Below, one piece after another: positions 23,752-38,049 of a DNA stretch of 64,000 bases. The stretch covers positions 16,935,139 to 16,999,138 of the forward strand of contig CM119264.1 in assembly GCA_051294375.1 (NCBI GenBank). The letters are read 5' to 3'. How positions within the stretch are numbered: the stretch's first letter is position 1; the number at the start of each line of letters is the position of its first letter. A program made the translations under genes and the position numbers. This DNA comes from Paraspadella gotoi (taxonomy: Eukaryota > Chaetognatha). The notes below the pieces were generated by a model, which did no database searches, was not told the DNA's origin, and saw only the letters and a program-made list of their open reading frames with translations.

Positions 23752-25890
23752 GAGAAGAGAAGAAGGAGCTCCAAGGGACTGGTAAGTTGGTTATGATGTA
23801 AAAATATAGTGGATTTGTGGATAGAATGAGCGAGATACAGAGAACGAAAGGACATAAAATCGAAGGAAATTGAGTTAAGGAGGGACGGGGAGACGAGAAA
23901 CTAAGACCCAGAAGAGAAAGATGGAGTTGAAAAAAGTAAGAGAGAGAAAAGGAGATGGAAGGGTAAATAAAATGAAAAAAGCTCATCGGCGTGGATGGAA
24001 ACGCGTTGAAAAAAAAAAGTAGAAAAGAAAATTGGAAGAAGGGAAAGTTGTTCCTTTGTTTGTGTTCGCCCTGGGGGAATCAAGGGGGCGGGAAGACGAG
24101 GAGAGAAGGAGGGGAAGGCATGGGAGAAGAGGGACGAGGGACGAAAACAGACGGGGGAAAGTAGAAAACAGGAAGAGAGATTGGTGGGGAATAAGTAGAA
24201 AGAGGAAAGAAGGAAGATGGGAGACGATTGAATCGAGAATAAGGAAGGATAAGGGAAATGAGTGGGGAATCGGGCTTCGGGGTTTAGTTGGGACTCAGGC
24301 CTCGGTGGGGGGGAAACAAAAAAACGGAAAGGGCTTTGGGGTATAAGCAGAAAGGTAAAGGAAAAAATTTGGACTTGGGAGACAAAACCCAAAAAAGATA
24401 TGAGAATCCCCTTGACGGATGAGCCGACTCGTGGCCATGGGGTAAAAGGGTGAGGCCAGGATCGAAGGGTGAGGAGAGGCCCTGGAAATTTGATTCGCCC
24501 GGAGGGACAACAAAAGAGACCATTGGACTAATAGGTTGAGAAAAAAAAAAGGAGGCCGAGGAATAAGAATGGAAAAGCCGTATGCGTCTACGTCGTTGTC
24601 GTCTACGGAGTCTTTCTCGTAGTCGTCGTAGTCGTCGGCATCGTCGTCGTCAATTTTTGCTCCATAGCGACTTTCCTTGTCTTTGTTACCGCCGTCGTTT
24701 CCATGGTTTCCGCCGTCATCTTTTCCGCCGCAAGAATCCATTTTGCGTTGAAATCTTCAGAAGCGGATGTCTTCGTTGTCTGTTTGTCGTTGTTGTCGTC
24801 GTTCACGTAATCTTCGCTGTCGTCGTCGTTGTTGACTTCATTTCCTTTCTTAAAAAGTAGCGATTTATTTTCTCTCTCTAAATCTTTTTCTTTGGTACTC
24901 TTGACTCCTGACGATTGAACAAACGCTTGACTCTTCAGCTCCACGTATCACCTTCCTATACATAACTATACGATATATCACCTTACTTTCGCTTTTCTTC
25001 CGTCTTTTCTCTCTTCGTCTGCCTTCCCTCTCAATCTATACCATTTTCTAATCTCAACTTTCCTCCCTTTGTCAACTCTTTTCCCTCGACCCTGATACTT
25101 GGCTGCCTCCCGTCCCTCCTTCTCCTTTGCCTTTTACTTCTTCTTTTATTTCTCTCCTTCTGGCCAAATGCGCGACTATATTAAAGGGCGTCCGAAAATA
25201 ACCGAAAACAAGAGGATCGAGGGAGGAAGGGCGGTGGGGAGGGGGAGGGTTCGGTGACCGAAGAAAATCTCGCACCCGATGTCAACTGCCGACGTCGCTG
25301 CCGACGCTGCTTTAGTTGCGGGTGCCGACGCTACCAGTATCAGCGCTATGTCGCCGTCGCCACCGCCGAATAAAACGACACCAGTTTTGATGTTCGGAGA
25401 GCTTGTTCAATGTTCAATGTTCAATGTTCATTGTTCAATTGTTCATTTATGCTTGACGTTAAAGGTTCTTTATGACGCAATTTCATATAGTCTTCGAATT
25501 ACGAACGTATTGTCGAAAACGAAAAATACTACTTATCTACTAATCCTGTGCATTCGAGCACTTTCTGTGAGAACTTACTAAACAGAAAAAAACGTTTAAA
25601 AAAATCCTAGTACACTTTAATATGCAAATCGTTGTTAGCTCCTCTAGGGATATGCGTTGTCATATTTAGCAACGCACCGTCAGTGCCTAATATAATCGGT
25701 CATTGAACCCAATTCCCTTATCACCAAACTTGAGTTGACGTCAAAATCTTACTTCCGATTTTTTCTAATCTTTACTTCCGAAGATTAACATCGCTTTATC
25801 CGCAAATATTCTCCCGCGGAAAGCTACTTTTCACTGTGAAGTAAGCAACTGTTTCCGCTTAGATAACAGCTATGTAGAGCTTAAGTTAAG
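23230..25890 (+). repeat. Block A, copy 4 (right part)
   Basis: Matches 560-3208 and 10800-14578 without the transposon; the empty target CTATACGA is at 24966-24973. It runs without a break into block B at 25891, so A followed by B is the natural order of this locus. Confidence 0.92.
23640..23765. repeat. (GA)n microsatellite
   Basis: Same locus as 955-1081 and 11201-11325. Confidence 0.92.
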
Positions 25891-26217
25891 AAATTAAAAT
25901 TTATTACTTTTTCCTTCTTAAATTTTATCAAGAAAATATTTTGAATGCGTTTCTTTCAAATTAATTAAAAAGATAAAGAAGAAAGTTACTTTTGTTAAAA
26001 TATTATTATATTTTCATTATCATAGATTAAATTATAAAGAAAAAAAAAACAACAAATGACTGAAATAGACTCCCCTGGGCGAATCAGAAACGACGTTCGT
26101 TGCGCTTAGACCTCGAGTCGAGCGCAGATGTTTTCTCTCAGATGTTTTGTTTATCGAATGAATTTCTCGAGACTCAAGCTGACAATCGACGCAGAAACGA
26201 AAGGGGTTTATTTCGGC

Positions 26218-26268
26218 TGTGGTAGAGCGCGTCGGGTCAGGGTTGGCCGCGCGGTAGGGTTCGAGTCC
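26218..26268 (+). ncRNA. tRNA-like A box/B box pair, possible SINE head
   Basis: TGTGGTAGAGCG at 26218-26229 resembles a polymerase III A box, and GGTTCGAGTCC at 26258-26268 matches the B-box consensus. The 28-base spacing suits a tRNA. The T stem could be formed by GCGG-type bases and CCGCC. No full cloverleaf was found, so a SINE head or decayed tRNA is more likely than a working tRNA. The 3' end of such an element is not clear. Confidence 0.35.
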
Positions 26269-27171
26269 GCCGAGGTTGGGTAAGATATTAGTGAGGGATT
26301 AAAGAAGGTGGCTTTGGATGAGTGCGTGAACGGAAAGTGGGAGAGCTTTTCTTAGGAGGGAAGTGATTGGAAATGGAACATTAATTTGAGAGTCGGAGGT
26401 GAGGTACAAGTTGACGAGGTCACTCCAACGCGAGTTGGAAAGAAGGGAAGTAAAGTAGGTGAAGGAAGTCGACGTAAGTTCCGCACAAAAAAAAAACCAC
26501 ATTTCATTCAAACCGAACGAATATTAAAATAGTTGTCGCGTAATTAGGTATCTAGGTAAAACTGCGCAATTAATAGAGAAAATTTCAAGAGCAACTTTCT
26601 GAGCCAGGCTGTTTAAAGTGTTTATACTTGAATACGATTTATGTAGCATCTAATCTTGTTTGTAAAACTTTCATAGTTAGATGCAGCGCCTTCGGCAGCG
26701 GAGCGAGAAAGAGCGCCGGCCGGTGATGGAGCCCTCGGGCGTTTTTTTTTATCTCTCTGCTTTTCTGTATCTAGATTCTAGAGTTTACACTGAGCTCTGT
26801 GTATATAGGAAAATTTATAACGGAAAAAAATGGTGACGAAAGGTTCTTTCACTTACCTTTTCTGAATTAATTTATTATTTTGTTAGTATATACTAATACG
26901 TATTTTTAGCGTATTTTAACTTATTTTTTGTATCATTCAATTTTGAAATTTACAGACAAAACGTTGAAAAAGAAAGAAAATAAGTTTAATTGTGAGGGGT
27001 TGAAGCTCTGTGAAGTTAAAGGTGATCACGAAGGTGAACATGAAGCGAGAACACAAATTTACAGACGCTCGGGAGTCGGGATGAATTTTTTTTTTTTTTT
27101 TTTGAAAAATTTTCCCGATGACTGTGAATTTTAATCCTTCGTCAAATTCGATGAGAGGGAACGAGCAGAGC

Positions 27172-27183
27172 CGAGAGAGAGAA

Positions 27184-27227
<44 letters not shown>

Positions 27228-27229
27228 GA

Positions 27230-27265
<36 letters not shown>

Positions 27266-27425
27266 TGCGGTGAGGGAAATAGACGAGAAGAGGATAATGG
27301 ACGAGAATGGAGGGTAGAGGAGGGAGTAGCAGAGAGAGAGAAACGAGACTGAGAGAGAGTGAGAGAGAGAGAGAGAGAGAAGAGAGAGAGAGAAGATGAG
27401 AGAGAGATGGAACCGGAGAGAGAGG
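27172..27425. repeat. (GA)n microsatellite pair
   Basis: Two GA arrays with a short spacer, the same locus as 15957-16199. Confidence 0.9.
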
Positions 27426-27544
27426 AGGAGGTACTTGAAAAGTAGTAGGTGAAGGTGTAAAGACGGAAAGAGAGCCAGTGGGAGGTTGAGAGAGAAGAAA
27501 GACACTTAAGGAAACTTAAAATTCTGAGAGGGAAAAACTAAGTA

Positions 27545-27749
27545 ATTCATTTTTATTCCATCGATAAGTGAAATATCAGGGTTATGTTAATATCCAGACG
27601 TAACAATTTTATTTTTACGATCGAAGTTGAAATTACTCTGTTTTTGACGAATCATTTTTCGAGTTGTTTTGAGGACGAGAAACGCGAAATTTTATTATCG
27701 GAAAAATAGAGATGAGATTAAACAGAGAGAGGGAGCTAGAGAGAGAGAG
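27545..27749 (+). repeat. Direct repeat left of 25-N gap
   Basis: The AAGTGAAATATCAGG to AACAGAGAGAGGGAGC segment is repeated at 27775-27985 on the other side of the gap, with the right copy noisier. Confidence 0.9.
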
Positions 27750-27774
27750 NNNNNNNNNNNNNNNNNNNNNNNNN
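27750..27774. other. Assembly gap (25 N)
   Basis: Exactly 25 N inside a GA array, with duplicated flanks. Confidence 1.
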
Positions 27775-27969
27775 TCATTTTTTTATTTTCGTCGATTAAG
27801 TGAAATATAAGGGGTTATGTTAATATCGCACCGCGTTGAACATGTTATTTTTTACGATCGAAGTTGAAATTCCTCTTGTGTTTTGACAGAATCATCTTTG
27901 GCGAGTGTTTAGAGGACGAGAAAACGCGATATTATTATTCGGAAAAAATAGAGATGAGATTAAACAGAC

Positions 27970-28142
27970 GAGAGGGAGCCTAAGAGAGAAGACTAGAGCA
28001 GAAGACGAGAAAGAACAGGAGAGAGAGGAGAGAGAGAGGAGAGGAGGAGAGGAGAAAGAGAGAGAGACGGAGAGAAAGAAGAGGAGACGAAGAGATGAGA
28101 GCAGAGAAAGAGAGAAGACAGAGAGAGAGACGGAAAGAGAGG

Positions 28143-28182
<40 letters not shown>

Positions 28183-28184
28183 TA
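27970..28184. repeat. (GA)n microsatellite, noisy
   Basis: GA array with many substitutions and insertions, next to the gap. Confidence 0.88.
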
Positions 28185-28218
28185 TTTTTTTTCAAATGAT
28201 TACAAAAGAAGAAAGAAG

Positions 28219-28521
28219 ATGCCGAATGAAAATTCAAAAGAAGGGGGGAAGATGGTAAAATGTAAATTAAAAAGGGGAGTGGAAGAAGGCAAAATGAAAA
28301 TTAGATTTCGGCGTAGGAGGAACCGAAGAAGAAGGAAGGCTTCATTTTTCGTGGCGGTGGCAGCTGGCGCCGCCCGACGAAGCCTGGCGCCGTCGATTCC
28401 ATCCACTTCCGGTGACGAATCCCGAAGAAAAAAAAAGAGAAGAGGGAATGAAATGAGATTCGTTGGATCTAATCGACGAAGTGAAGGCGGAGGGGATGAG
28501 ACGAGAGAAGATAGAGGATAG
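28219..28521 (+). CDS. Open frame, basic 100-residue protein, unknown
   Basis: An ATG at 28219 opens 100 codons. The first half is Lys/Arg-rich (RRRRNRRRRKAS). The second half is mixed (VAAGAARRSLAPSIPSTSG) and ends in a polar tail. The GC-rich centre near 28345-28400 is conserved in the first copy (16870-16935), but the frame there is broken by indels. Lys/Arg codons come from purine-rich DNA, so the first half may be fortuitous. The minus strand is also open here. No domain recognised. Confidence 0.18.
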   Translation: MPNENSKEGGKMVKCKLKRGVEEGKMKIRFRRRRNRRRRKASFFVAVAAGAARRSLAPSIPSTSGDESRRKKKRRGNEMRFVGSNRRSEGGGDETREDRG

Positions 28522-28771
28522 ATAAGAAAGAGAAAAGTCAGGAGAGCAAAGAGAACAAAGATAGGAAAGGAAAAGAAAGGAAAGGGTGAAAACTACCGAG
28601 GAGTCAATGAGGAGAGCAGGAGAATAATTTAGAATAAAAAAAGAAGAATTTAAAAAGAAAGAAATCTGAGAAGCTTCAAGGTGGAAGTGACTGAGGCTAA
28701 CGTTGATGTAGAATTTCTCGTAAAAACATAACTCTTTATTCTTGACGAGGAATGTTGAATCCGTGGAATCT

Positions 28772-28963
28772 CCGACCAGCGAAGCAACGACACGATTTCG
28801 TCAAAAAAGTCAAAACTTCGTCGCACGCAAATTTTTTGAAAAAAAATTGTTCTCGATGAAATCTTTGGCTCCGTTTTTGTTGGAATCGATTTGGTCGAAG
28901 AAGGAATTTAAAAAAAAATGGCGGAGGAAAGAAAAAGAGGAAGGAAATAAAAGAAGTGAATAA
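28772..28963 (+). CDS. Exon-like open frame, unknown
   Basis: One frame stays open from a TAA near 28722 to TAA at 28963. It has mixed composition (ESPTSEATTRFRQKSQ, MKSLAPFLLESIWSK) and then a Lys/Glu tail. There is no ATG before 28857, so it would be an internal or 3' exon; a pyrimidine-rich acceptor was not found. The first copy (17290-17500) is frame-shifted. Confidence 0.13.
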   Translation, partial: PTSEATTRFRQKSQNFVARKFFEKKLFSMKSLAPFLLESIWSKKEFKKKWRRKEKEEGNKRSE

Positions 28964-29601
28964 AAGGAAAATAAAAAAAAAAGGAGGAAGTAAAAAGGAC
29001 AAAACAAAGAAATGAAGCAGAGAATCGTAAAGAAAAGACGAAAAAAACAAATGGAAAGTTAAAAAAAAAGCAGACTGAAACGTGATAAGTAAAAGTTAAG
29101 AAAACATAAATAAAACTAAAAACTTTTGAAAAGAAAGAAATTACAGTTTAAGGGACAAAAGGGAGGAAATAGGAAAGCTAAAGAATTAACATAAAAGAAA
29201 AAAAAAACGCTAAAAGGCAAAAAAACTAAGAAGAGGAAAAGGGGGGGGCGGAACGACAAAACGCCGAATGAAAAATGCGACAAACGCTTCGCGCTACAAA
29301 CGAAAAGTCAAGCTGTCGTTTCCTCTCTCCCTCTCTGTCTCTCTCTCTCTCTCGAACCCAGTTTCGTCTCGAGTCGCACCGGGGGCGCTAATATTTTTTT
29401 TGCCCTCTCATTTTCCAAAAAAAAAAAGAAAAAAAGAAAAAAGAAAAGAAAAAACTCTCCCTCCCTCGTTTTCTCTTTGCTTTATTCCAACGGGTTCCGC
29501 GGATGGGGTAATGATGTGAATAAATTTGGTGGCAGAAAACAGGATTAGAATTGGAAATGTTCCTTTAATTTCGTCATTTGCATCGACTAAAAAGGAAAAG
29601 T

Positions 29602-29717
29602 TCAATCGACGCCGCCGCCGGAGGCTAGTTTATGGACGCCGCAAATTAGCGGCGGCGGCGGCGGCGGGTACGGCGGCCGCGGCGGTAGTGGGGCAGAGGC
29701 GAGTGGTGAGGATTGAC
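29602..29717 (-). CDS. Possible 3' terminal exon, Pro-rich, unknown
   Basis: On the minus strand a pyrimidine-rich stretch ends in CGATAG at about 29718. An open frame then reads about 38 residues (SPLASAPLPPRPP, then PLICGVHKLASGGGVD) to TGA at 29602-29604. The DNA is a GGC/CCG trinucleotide tract, which reads as poly-Ala on the other strand (AAAAAAGTAAAAVV), so either strand or neither may code. The matching segment at 18176-18290 differs by indels. Confidence 0.2.
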
Positions 29718-30031
29718 TATCGAACGGTGGTAATAAGAGTAAAGTGATAAAGAGTTTTCGTTAAACAGTTAAACCAGGTAAATGTTTTGAAAGCGGAATG
29801 TCGTTGCGGTCCGGGTAATCCGGTAATCAATCCTACGTTTTCAAGTCGTGGGGCGACGAAGATATTATGCGTGAAAGTTTTTATTCGCCGATTTTTTTTT
29901 AAAAACTTAAACATTATGGTACAACTAGCAACGCCTCGCTATTTACTAAGAAGAAATTCATTTATTTAAACTGAAATCTAATTTTAAACCAAACCCCGGG
30001 TAATCGATATCACCGACCGACACAGTTGTTT

Positions 30032-30137
30032 NNNNNNNNNNNNNNNNNNNNNNNNNNNNNNNNNNNNNNNNNNNNNNNNNNNNNNNNNNNNNNNNNNNNN
30101 NNNNNNNNNNNNNNNNNNNNNNNNNNNNNNNNNNNNN
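30032..30137. other. Assembly gap (106 N)
   Basis: Run of N in block B copy 2; copy 1 reads through near 18520-18590. Confidence 1.
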
Positions 30138-30231
30138 CAGTTTAAATAAATGAATTATTTTTTAGTTTGTCTCGATTTTTTTTTGGGCAGCCAGGAAGGC
30201 ACGAAGGAGAAAAAAGTTTTGAAGTTTTTTT

Positions 30232-30702
30232 NNNNNNNNNNNNNNNNNNNNNNNNNNNNNNNNNNNNNNNNNNNNNNNNNNNNNNNNNNNNNNNNNNNNN
30301 NNNNNNNNNNNNNNNNNNNNNNNNNNNNNNNNNNNNNNNNNNNNNNNNNNNNNNNNNNNNNNNNNNNNNNNNNNNNNNNNNNNNNNNNNNNNNNNNNNNN
30401 NNNNNNNNNNNNNNNNNNNNNNNNNNNNNNNNNNNNNNNNNNNNNNNNNNNNNNNNNNNNNNNNNNNNNNNNNNNNNNNNNNNNNNNNNNNNNNNNNNNN
30501 NNNNNNNNNNNNNNNNNNNNNNNNNNNNNNNNNNNNNNNNNNNNNNNNNNNNNNNNNNNNNNNNNNNNNNNNNNNNNNNNNNNNNNNNNNNNNNNNNNNN
30601 NNNNNNNNNNNNNNNNNNNNNNNNNNNNNNNNNNNNNNNNNNNNNNNNNNNNNNNNNNNNNNNNNNNNNNNNNNNNNNNNNNNNNNNNNNNNNNNNNNNN
30701 NN
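30232..30702. other. Assembly gap (471 N)
   Basis: The other copy shows purine-rich DNA and a GA array here (18690-19386). Confidence 1.
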
Positions 30703-30784
30703 GAGAGACTCAATGACAGGAAACTGAATCTCGTCCGGTCGCACGCGATTCTCAGGCGGCGGTTTTGATTTCGCTTAAACCACT

Positions 30785-30800
30785 GCGGCCCCCTGCTGGC
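30785..30800 (-). promoter_or_regulatory. CTCF-like motif
   Basis: On the minus strand this reads GCCAGCAGGGGGCCGC, very close to the classical CTCF core CCAGCAGGGGGCGC. The first copy (19470-19490) differs in the core by one or two bases. A single motif match is weak evidence; arthropods do have CTCF. Confidence 0.25.
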
Positions 30801-30945
30801 GCACCTATGCACCAATTCTGTTATGCAGGCGCTCCGTTGTACCGATTTTCTTAATGCAGGCGCTCTACTGCACTAGTTCTGTCATGCAGGCGCTCCATTG
30901 CACAAATCTCATTCAATATTCATGCAAGCGCTCCAAGTGATGCAT
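30801..30945 (+). repeat. 31-bp degenerate minisatellite
   Basis: ATGCAGGCGCTCC recurs at 30823, 30853 and 30884, with a variant at 30922. Each copy is followed by a Y-TTGCA-like end, giving a period near 31. Confidence 0.75.
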
Positions 30946-31483
30946 CGAATCTTGCTTATGCGAGCTTTCCTCTTCCTGTAATCGATATCCACACTCCATT
31001 ACCACCTACGTTTCCCAGCTGCAGCTCAAGCACACCCTTCCAGAACGTAATTCTCTATTTAACCTCTTTTTGACCAACAAGTTGACTGTTCAAATTAATA
31101 TGAAAACTTCTTAGAAAAGCTCCACCACTTTACTACTCCTGCTACTTCCGATCTCCGGGCTATTACTACCTGGTCATGACTCAGATATTCTCCCTGCTCC
31201 AACTCTATATCCAAATCCATTCAGTCACTAATAAAGCAACTTTTACTTCTTTACCTCTTTTGTACTTTCCTCATACTGCTCCATCGCTTGTTGATCTACT
31301 TTTAAGCTCCTATACATTTCTCCCCCCGGATATGTTTTATACTTAATCCTCTTTCTCTTAACTTTTTCCTCTTCCTCTTCCCCCTCCTCTTCCTCGCGTC
31401 TCGACTCTTCTCTCTTCCAATATGTATTCCCTGAGTTCTTTTTTCTTATTCATTTTCTTTTTATATTTTTAGGTTTTTTTTTT

Positions 31484-31532
31484 NNNNNNNNNNNNNNNNN
31501 NNNNNNNNNNNNNNNNNNNNNNNNNNNNNNNN
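31484..31532. other. Assembly gap (49 N)
   Basis: Corresponds to a T-run/G-run in copy 1 (20200-20230), a likely sequencing stop. Confidence 1.
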
Positions 31533-31858
31533 TCGTTTCCCTTTTAATTTTACTATATTATTCTATCGTGTAAACATTTTTGTGGGCAGTATTCCATTAT
31601 ACTATTATACTATTATTCCATTGTTCGTAGATTAAATTAACAAAATAAAGAGACATAGGAGATTAATTTTCAATTAACTGTCAACGGAATCGCTTCATTT
31701 TGCACGTAATTTACTTATTTTCCCCTTTTGCTGTATTATTATCTTTTTATGACTTTAACTCTTTACGTTCACTTCCCTCTTTTAATTCCCTCTTTTTTCC
31801 CTTCTTTATCAATATTTCCTTTATTTCTCTCCCACTCTTCCCTTCGTCGTCGTAGTCG

Positions 31859-32137
31859 NNNNNNNNNNNNNNNNNNNNNNNNNNNNNNNNNNNNNNNNNN
31901 NNNNNNNNNNNNNNNNNNNNNNNNNNNNNNNNNNNNNNNNNNNNNNNNNNNNNNNNNNNNNNNNNNNNNNNNNNNNNNNNNNNNNNNNNNNNNNNNNNNN
32001 NNNNNNNNNNNNNNNNNNNNNNNNNNNNNNNNNNNNNNNNNNNNNNNNNNNNNNNNNNNNNNNNNNNNNNNNNNNNNNNNNNNNNNNNNNNNNNNNNNNN
32101 NNNNNNNNNNNNNNNNNNNNNNNNNNNNNNNNNNNNN
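31859..32137. other. Assembly gap (279 N)
   Basis: The corresponding region of copy 1 is 20650-21055. Confidence 1.
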
Positions 32138-33378
32138 CCATTTTCCAGTTTTCGGTCGTCGTCGGCGGTCCGTCGTGCGACGTCGTCGATTTCCTTCCAT
32201 TCGCTGTCGTTTTGTTCTTCGGCCTCAAAGGCATAATGTTTTCCCCGTTGTTCGGCTTGTTGACTTGCCTCCGCTATCTCAGACGGCGGAACGCAAAAGA
32301 CGTCGGGGAAGGAAAAAAAAAAGGAGGCGTTTCATAAGTCGCGTCAGCCAACGTGGAAAGTAGAACCATATCCAACTTAAAAACGTAAAACTGCTGAACG
32401 TTACACTAGTACTGTAACTTTCCTGAACTTTTGTTTGCCCCTCGTTTGTTATCCAATTTATATATGTGCAAATACCTAGGCATACTTTGACGATCAATTG
32501 AATCAAAGAGACTAAAGGATTATAATTACTTTTACTGATATTTAATAGATGCAGTTAGATATCCAGGTAATTAATTACCGATTAACGAAAGCTTCCTTTT
32601 CTCTTACAGGTTAGAGTTGATGAAAAGTCGGCCGAAATCAGCGTCAATCCTTATGTAGCCCGAGCCCTAGCCCGATCCCGATCCCAAGCCGGAGCCCAAG
32701 TCCGACTCCTAGCCTTAGCCCAAGCGCTAGCCCCTAGTTATAGTACTATCCCAAGCTCGATCTCTATCCAGAGACTGAGACCAAGCACAACTCACCCGGA
32801 ATGCAAATCATCAGTCGCCGGCCTCGATCGCGCCTCAACATTTCTGGACGGGCGACGCCGGGGATGTGGGAGTCGGGGACATTGGGCTTGAGTGATTGGG
32901 CTTAGGGGGGAACGAGAGATTGGGTGGGCGGTTGGCCTCGGGCGTTCGACGTCTGGCATCCTTGTTTGCCGACCCTTCGACAAATTCGACCCGTTTATGC
33001 AAATGAGGGCCAAAATTGGTGGCGGAGGCGGGCGCTGATGAAAAAATCGATGAGATGAGAGAGAATCGAAATCAAAATTACATTAGCGGCTTCGATTCAC
33101 TTGCGTAAACCAAAATCGAAAGTCAAGAGATTTTTCTTCGTTCTATTTTTTTAATTTTGGTTTTAGTACTTATAAAAATCTCTTTCGGTGTTAACAATTA
33201 TATACAAATAAAATAATTTAATAATTTAAGTCACATCGGCACAAACTTAAAATTGTAAGTTCGTAAGTTGCAACGAATGGCAGGATAAATTTCGACGCTC
33301 TCACTGATTGGCACTTCCATGCTATCGTTCTCCCTTCAGCGGGATTTGGTCAAATCAATCTATTTCCCCCCACAACAT

Positions 33379-33382
33379 CCCT

Positions 33383-33450
<68 letters not shown>
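33379..33450. repeat. (CT)n microsatellite
   Basis: Nearly pure CT array. Confidence 0.95.
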
Positions 33451-33453
<3 letters not shown>

Positions 33454-33955
33454 ACGAAAGCTACGTATAACGATTTTCATAGGTTCTAATCCGACTTGAC
33501 ATAACTTTCCTTATTTAAAAGATTTTTTCGCCAAAGATTTAAAGAAAACAGCGAAAGGGAGAGAGAGGAAGAGCTAAAGAGTGGGGGGGAAAAGTGATAG
33601 GGAGAAAGAGAGAGGAGAGAAAAAGGGAAATGAAAAGAGAGGGAAGGGGTGAAAAAAGACAGAGGCGAGAGAATGAACTAGAAAGATATAACATATCTAT
33701 TTTTTACTTAAAAAGTAAAATGTAACTTTCTTTGCACATCTTTTTTAAATTAACATTATTTATAGTGCATTTTTACTTTTTTTCCCGTAGCGTAGGTTTA
33801 AAATTTTGTTTTGAAAATTTTTTCATCTTAAATAATTTTTATAATATCTTTCACGGTTTATTTATTTCCTAATGACAGACTTAAAAAAAAATAAAAAAAT
33901 CTATCTTTCATAAAACCGACTTTCGAAAAAAGATAAATGTGGAAAAGGTTTTACC

Positions 33956-34308
33956 TTATGCTGCTGCTGTCACGGCGGCGGCTGCGGCGGCAGCTGTAAC
34001 GGCCAGCGCCGTCTTACTGAAGATTTTCGGGTCACGACATTCGGTTTTCAGATGATGGAATCATGATCCAATATTGAAAGCCTCGTGGGACGAAGGCGAA
34101 ACGAAAAGAGGAAAGATTGAGCTACCTAAATGACTCCGCCCCCGCCCCCGCAGACGCCGTCTCCCGTCTCTGTCCACGCCAAGCCGCCGACGCTGCCTCC
34201 GCCGACTTCGCCTGTGTACATAAGTCGACGCCAATGTCGTCGACGCCGCCGACGCCGCCGAGGACACCCCCTTCCGTCGAGGCCGGCAACGCCGAACCCT
34301 CCCGTCGC
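33956..34308 (-). CDS. Possible 3' end of a spliced gene, Ala-rich, unknown
   Basis: On the minus strand, TTTCTCTTCTCTTTCTCTTT followed by CAAAACACAG is a strong acceptor just upstream of 34308. The exon 34308-34126 is open in one frame (EGSALPASTEGGVLGG, then AKSAEAASAAWRGQ) and ends TTTAG at a splice donor. The donor reads GTAGCT here and GTAAGC in the other copy (23210-23216), which is closer to consensus. A 109-bp intron ends in CTTCAG. The terminal exon 34016-33956 joins in phase (AG plus T gives Ser) and reads an Ala-rich tail (KTALAVT, Ala7, VTAAA) to TAA. Matching phase, two good acceptors and an in-frame stop favour a real 3' end, with more exons beyond 34308. The plus strand is also open because of trinucleotide content. 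No domain recognised. Confidence 0.4.
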
Positions 34309-34641
34309 CTGTGTTTTGAAAGAGAAAGAGAAGAGAAAATAAGAGGGAATTGGATATTGAATAAATATCAAGCGATTAAATTCATTAATTCCATTTGCAT
34401 ATTTATTAAATCCTCACTATTTTGTTTGGGTTCGAATATTCGTTTTAATTTTATGTAGGAAAAAAAGGAGAATAGGGAAAGCAAGTATGAGCCCATGAGA
34501 GTGAGAGAGGAAAAAAAAAGGGAGAGAGAGAGATAAATATACTTCCCGTGTTGCTTCGCACTGTGGGTCATAAAAAGGTTTGGCGATGCGAATCGATGCG
34601 AAGGTCACCTGAGGTAAGGTCAAACGACCCGGACACCGAAG
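34309..34641. other. Intron or intergenic stretch
   Basis: AT-rich DNA after the acceptor at 34309. If the minus-strand gene is real, its next upstream exon lies beyond here; I could not place it. Confidence 0.4.
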
Positions 34642-35568
<927 letters not shown>

Positions 35569-35598
35569 GGGAAACAAAGCCGATGAAAGCCCAGGCAC
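35569..35598 (-). CDS. Possible 30-nt microexon
   Basis: On the minus strand a long pyrimidine tract ending CATCCAG is followed, 30 bases later, by a consensus GTAAGTATATG donor. The 30 bases are open in all frames and a multiple of three. Microexons are known in nervous-system genes of insects, but no flanking exon was found, and a longer exon read through the pyrimidine tract is also possible. Confidence 0.2.

Positions 35599-38049
<2,451 letters not shown>

Larger units (their letters stand above)
25891..34126 (+). repeat. Block B, copy 2 (with scaffold gaps)
   Basis: Aligns with 14579-23222. It has fewer inserted bases but contains N gaps at 30032, 30232, 31484 and 31859, plus a 25-N gap at 27750. 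Outside the annotated candidates I see AT-rich sequence and purine or pyrimidine tracts without genes. The similarity to copy 1 stops at 34126, which is also the proposed 3' edge of a minus-strand exon. Confidence 0.92.

Noticed and set aside
30142-30815. Long open frames spanning 30032-30702 and 31728-32363
   Set aside because: They read through runs of N, so they have no sequence content.
33936-33953. KCGKGF zinc-finger-like peptide
   Set aside because: A single motif fragment without spaced Cys and His; it lies in the proposed downstream region of a minus-strand gene.
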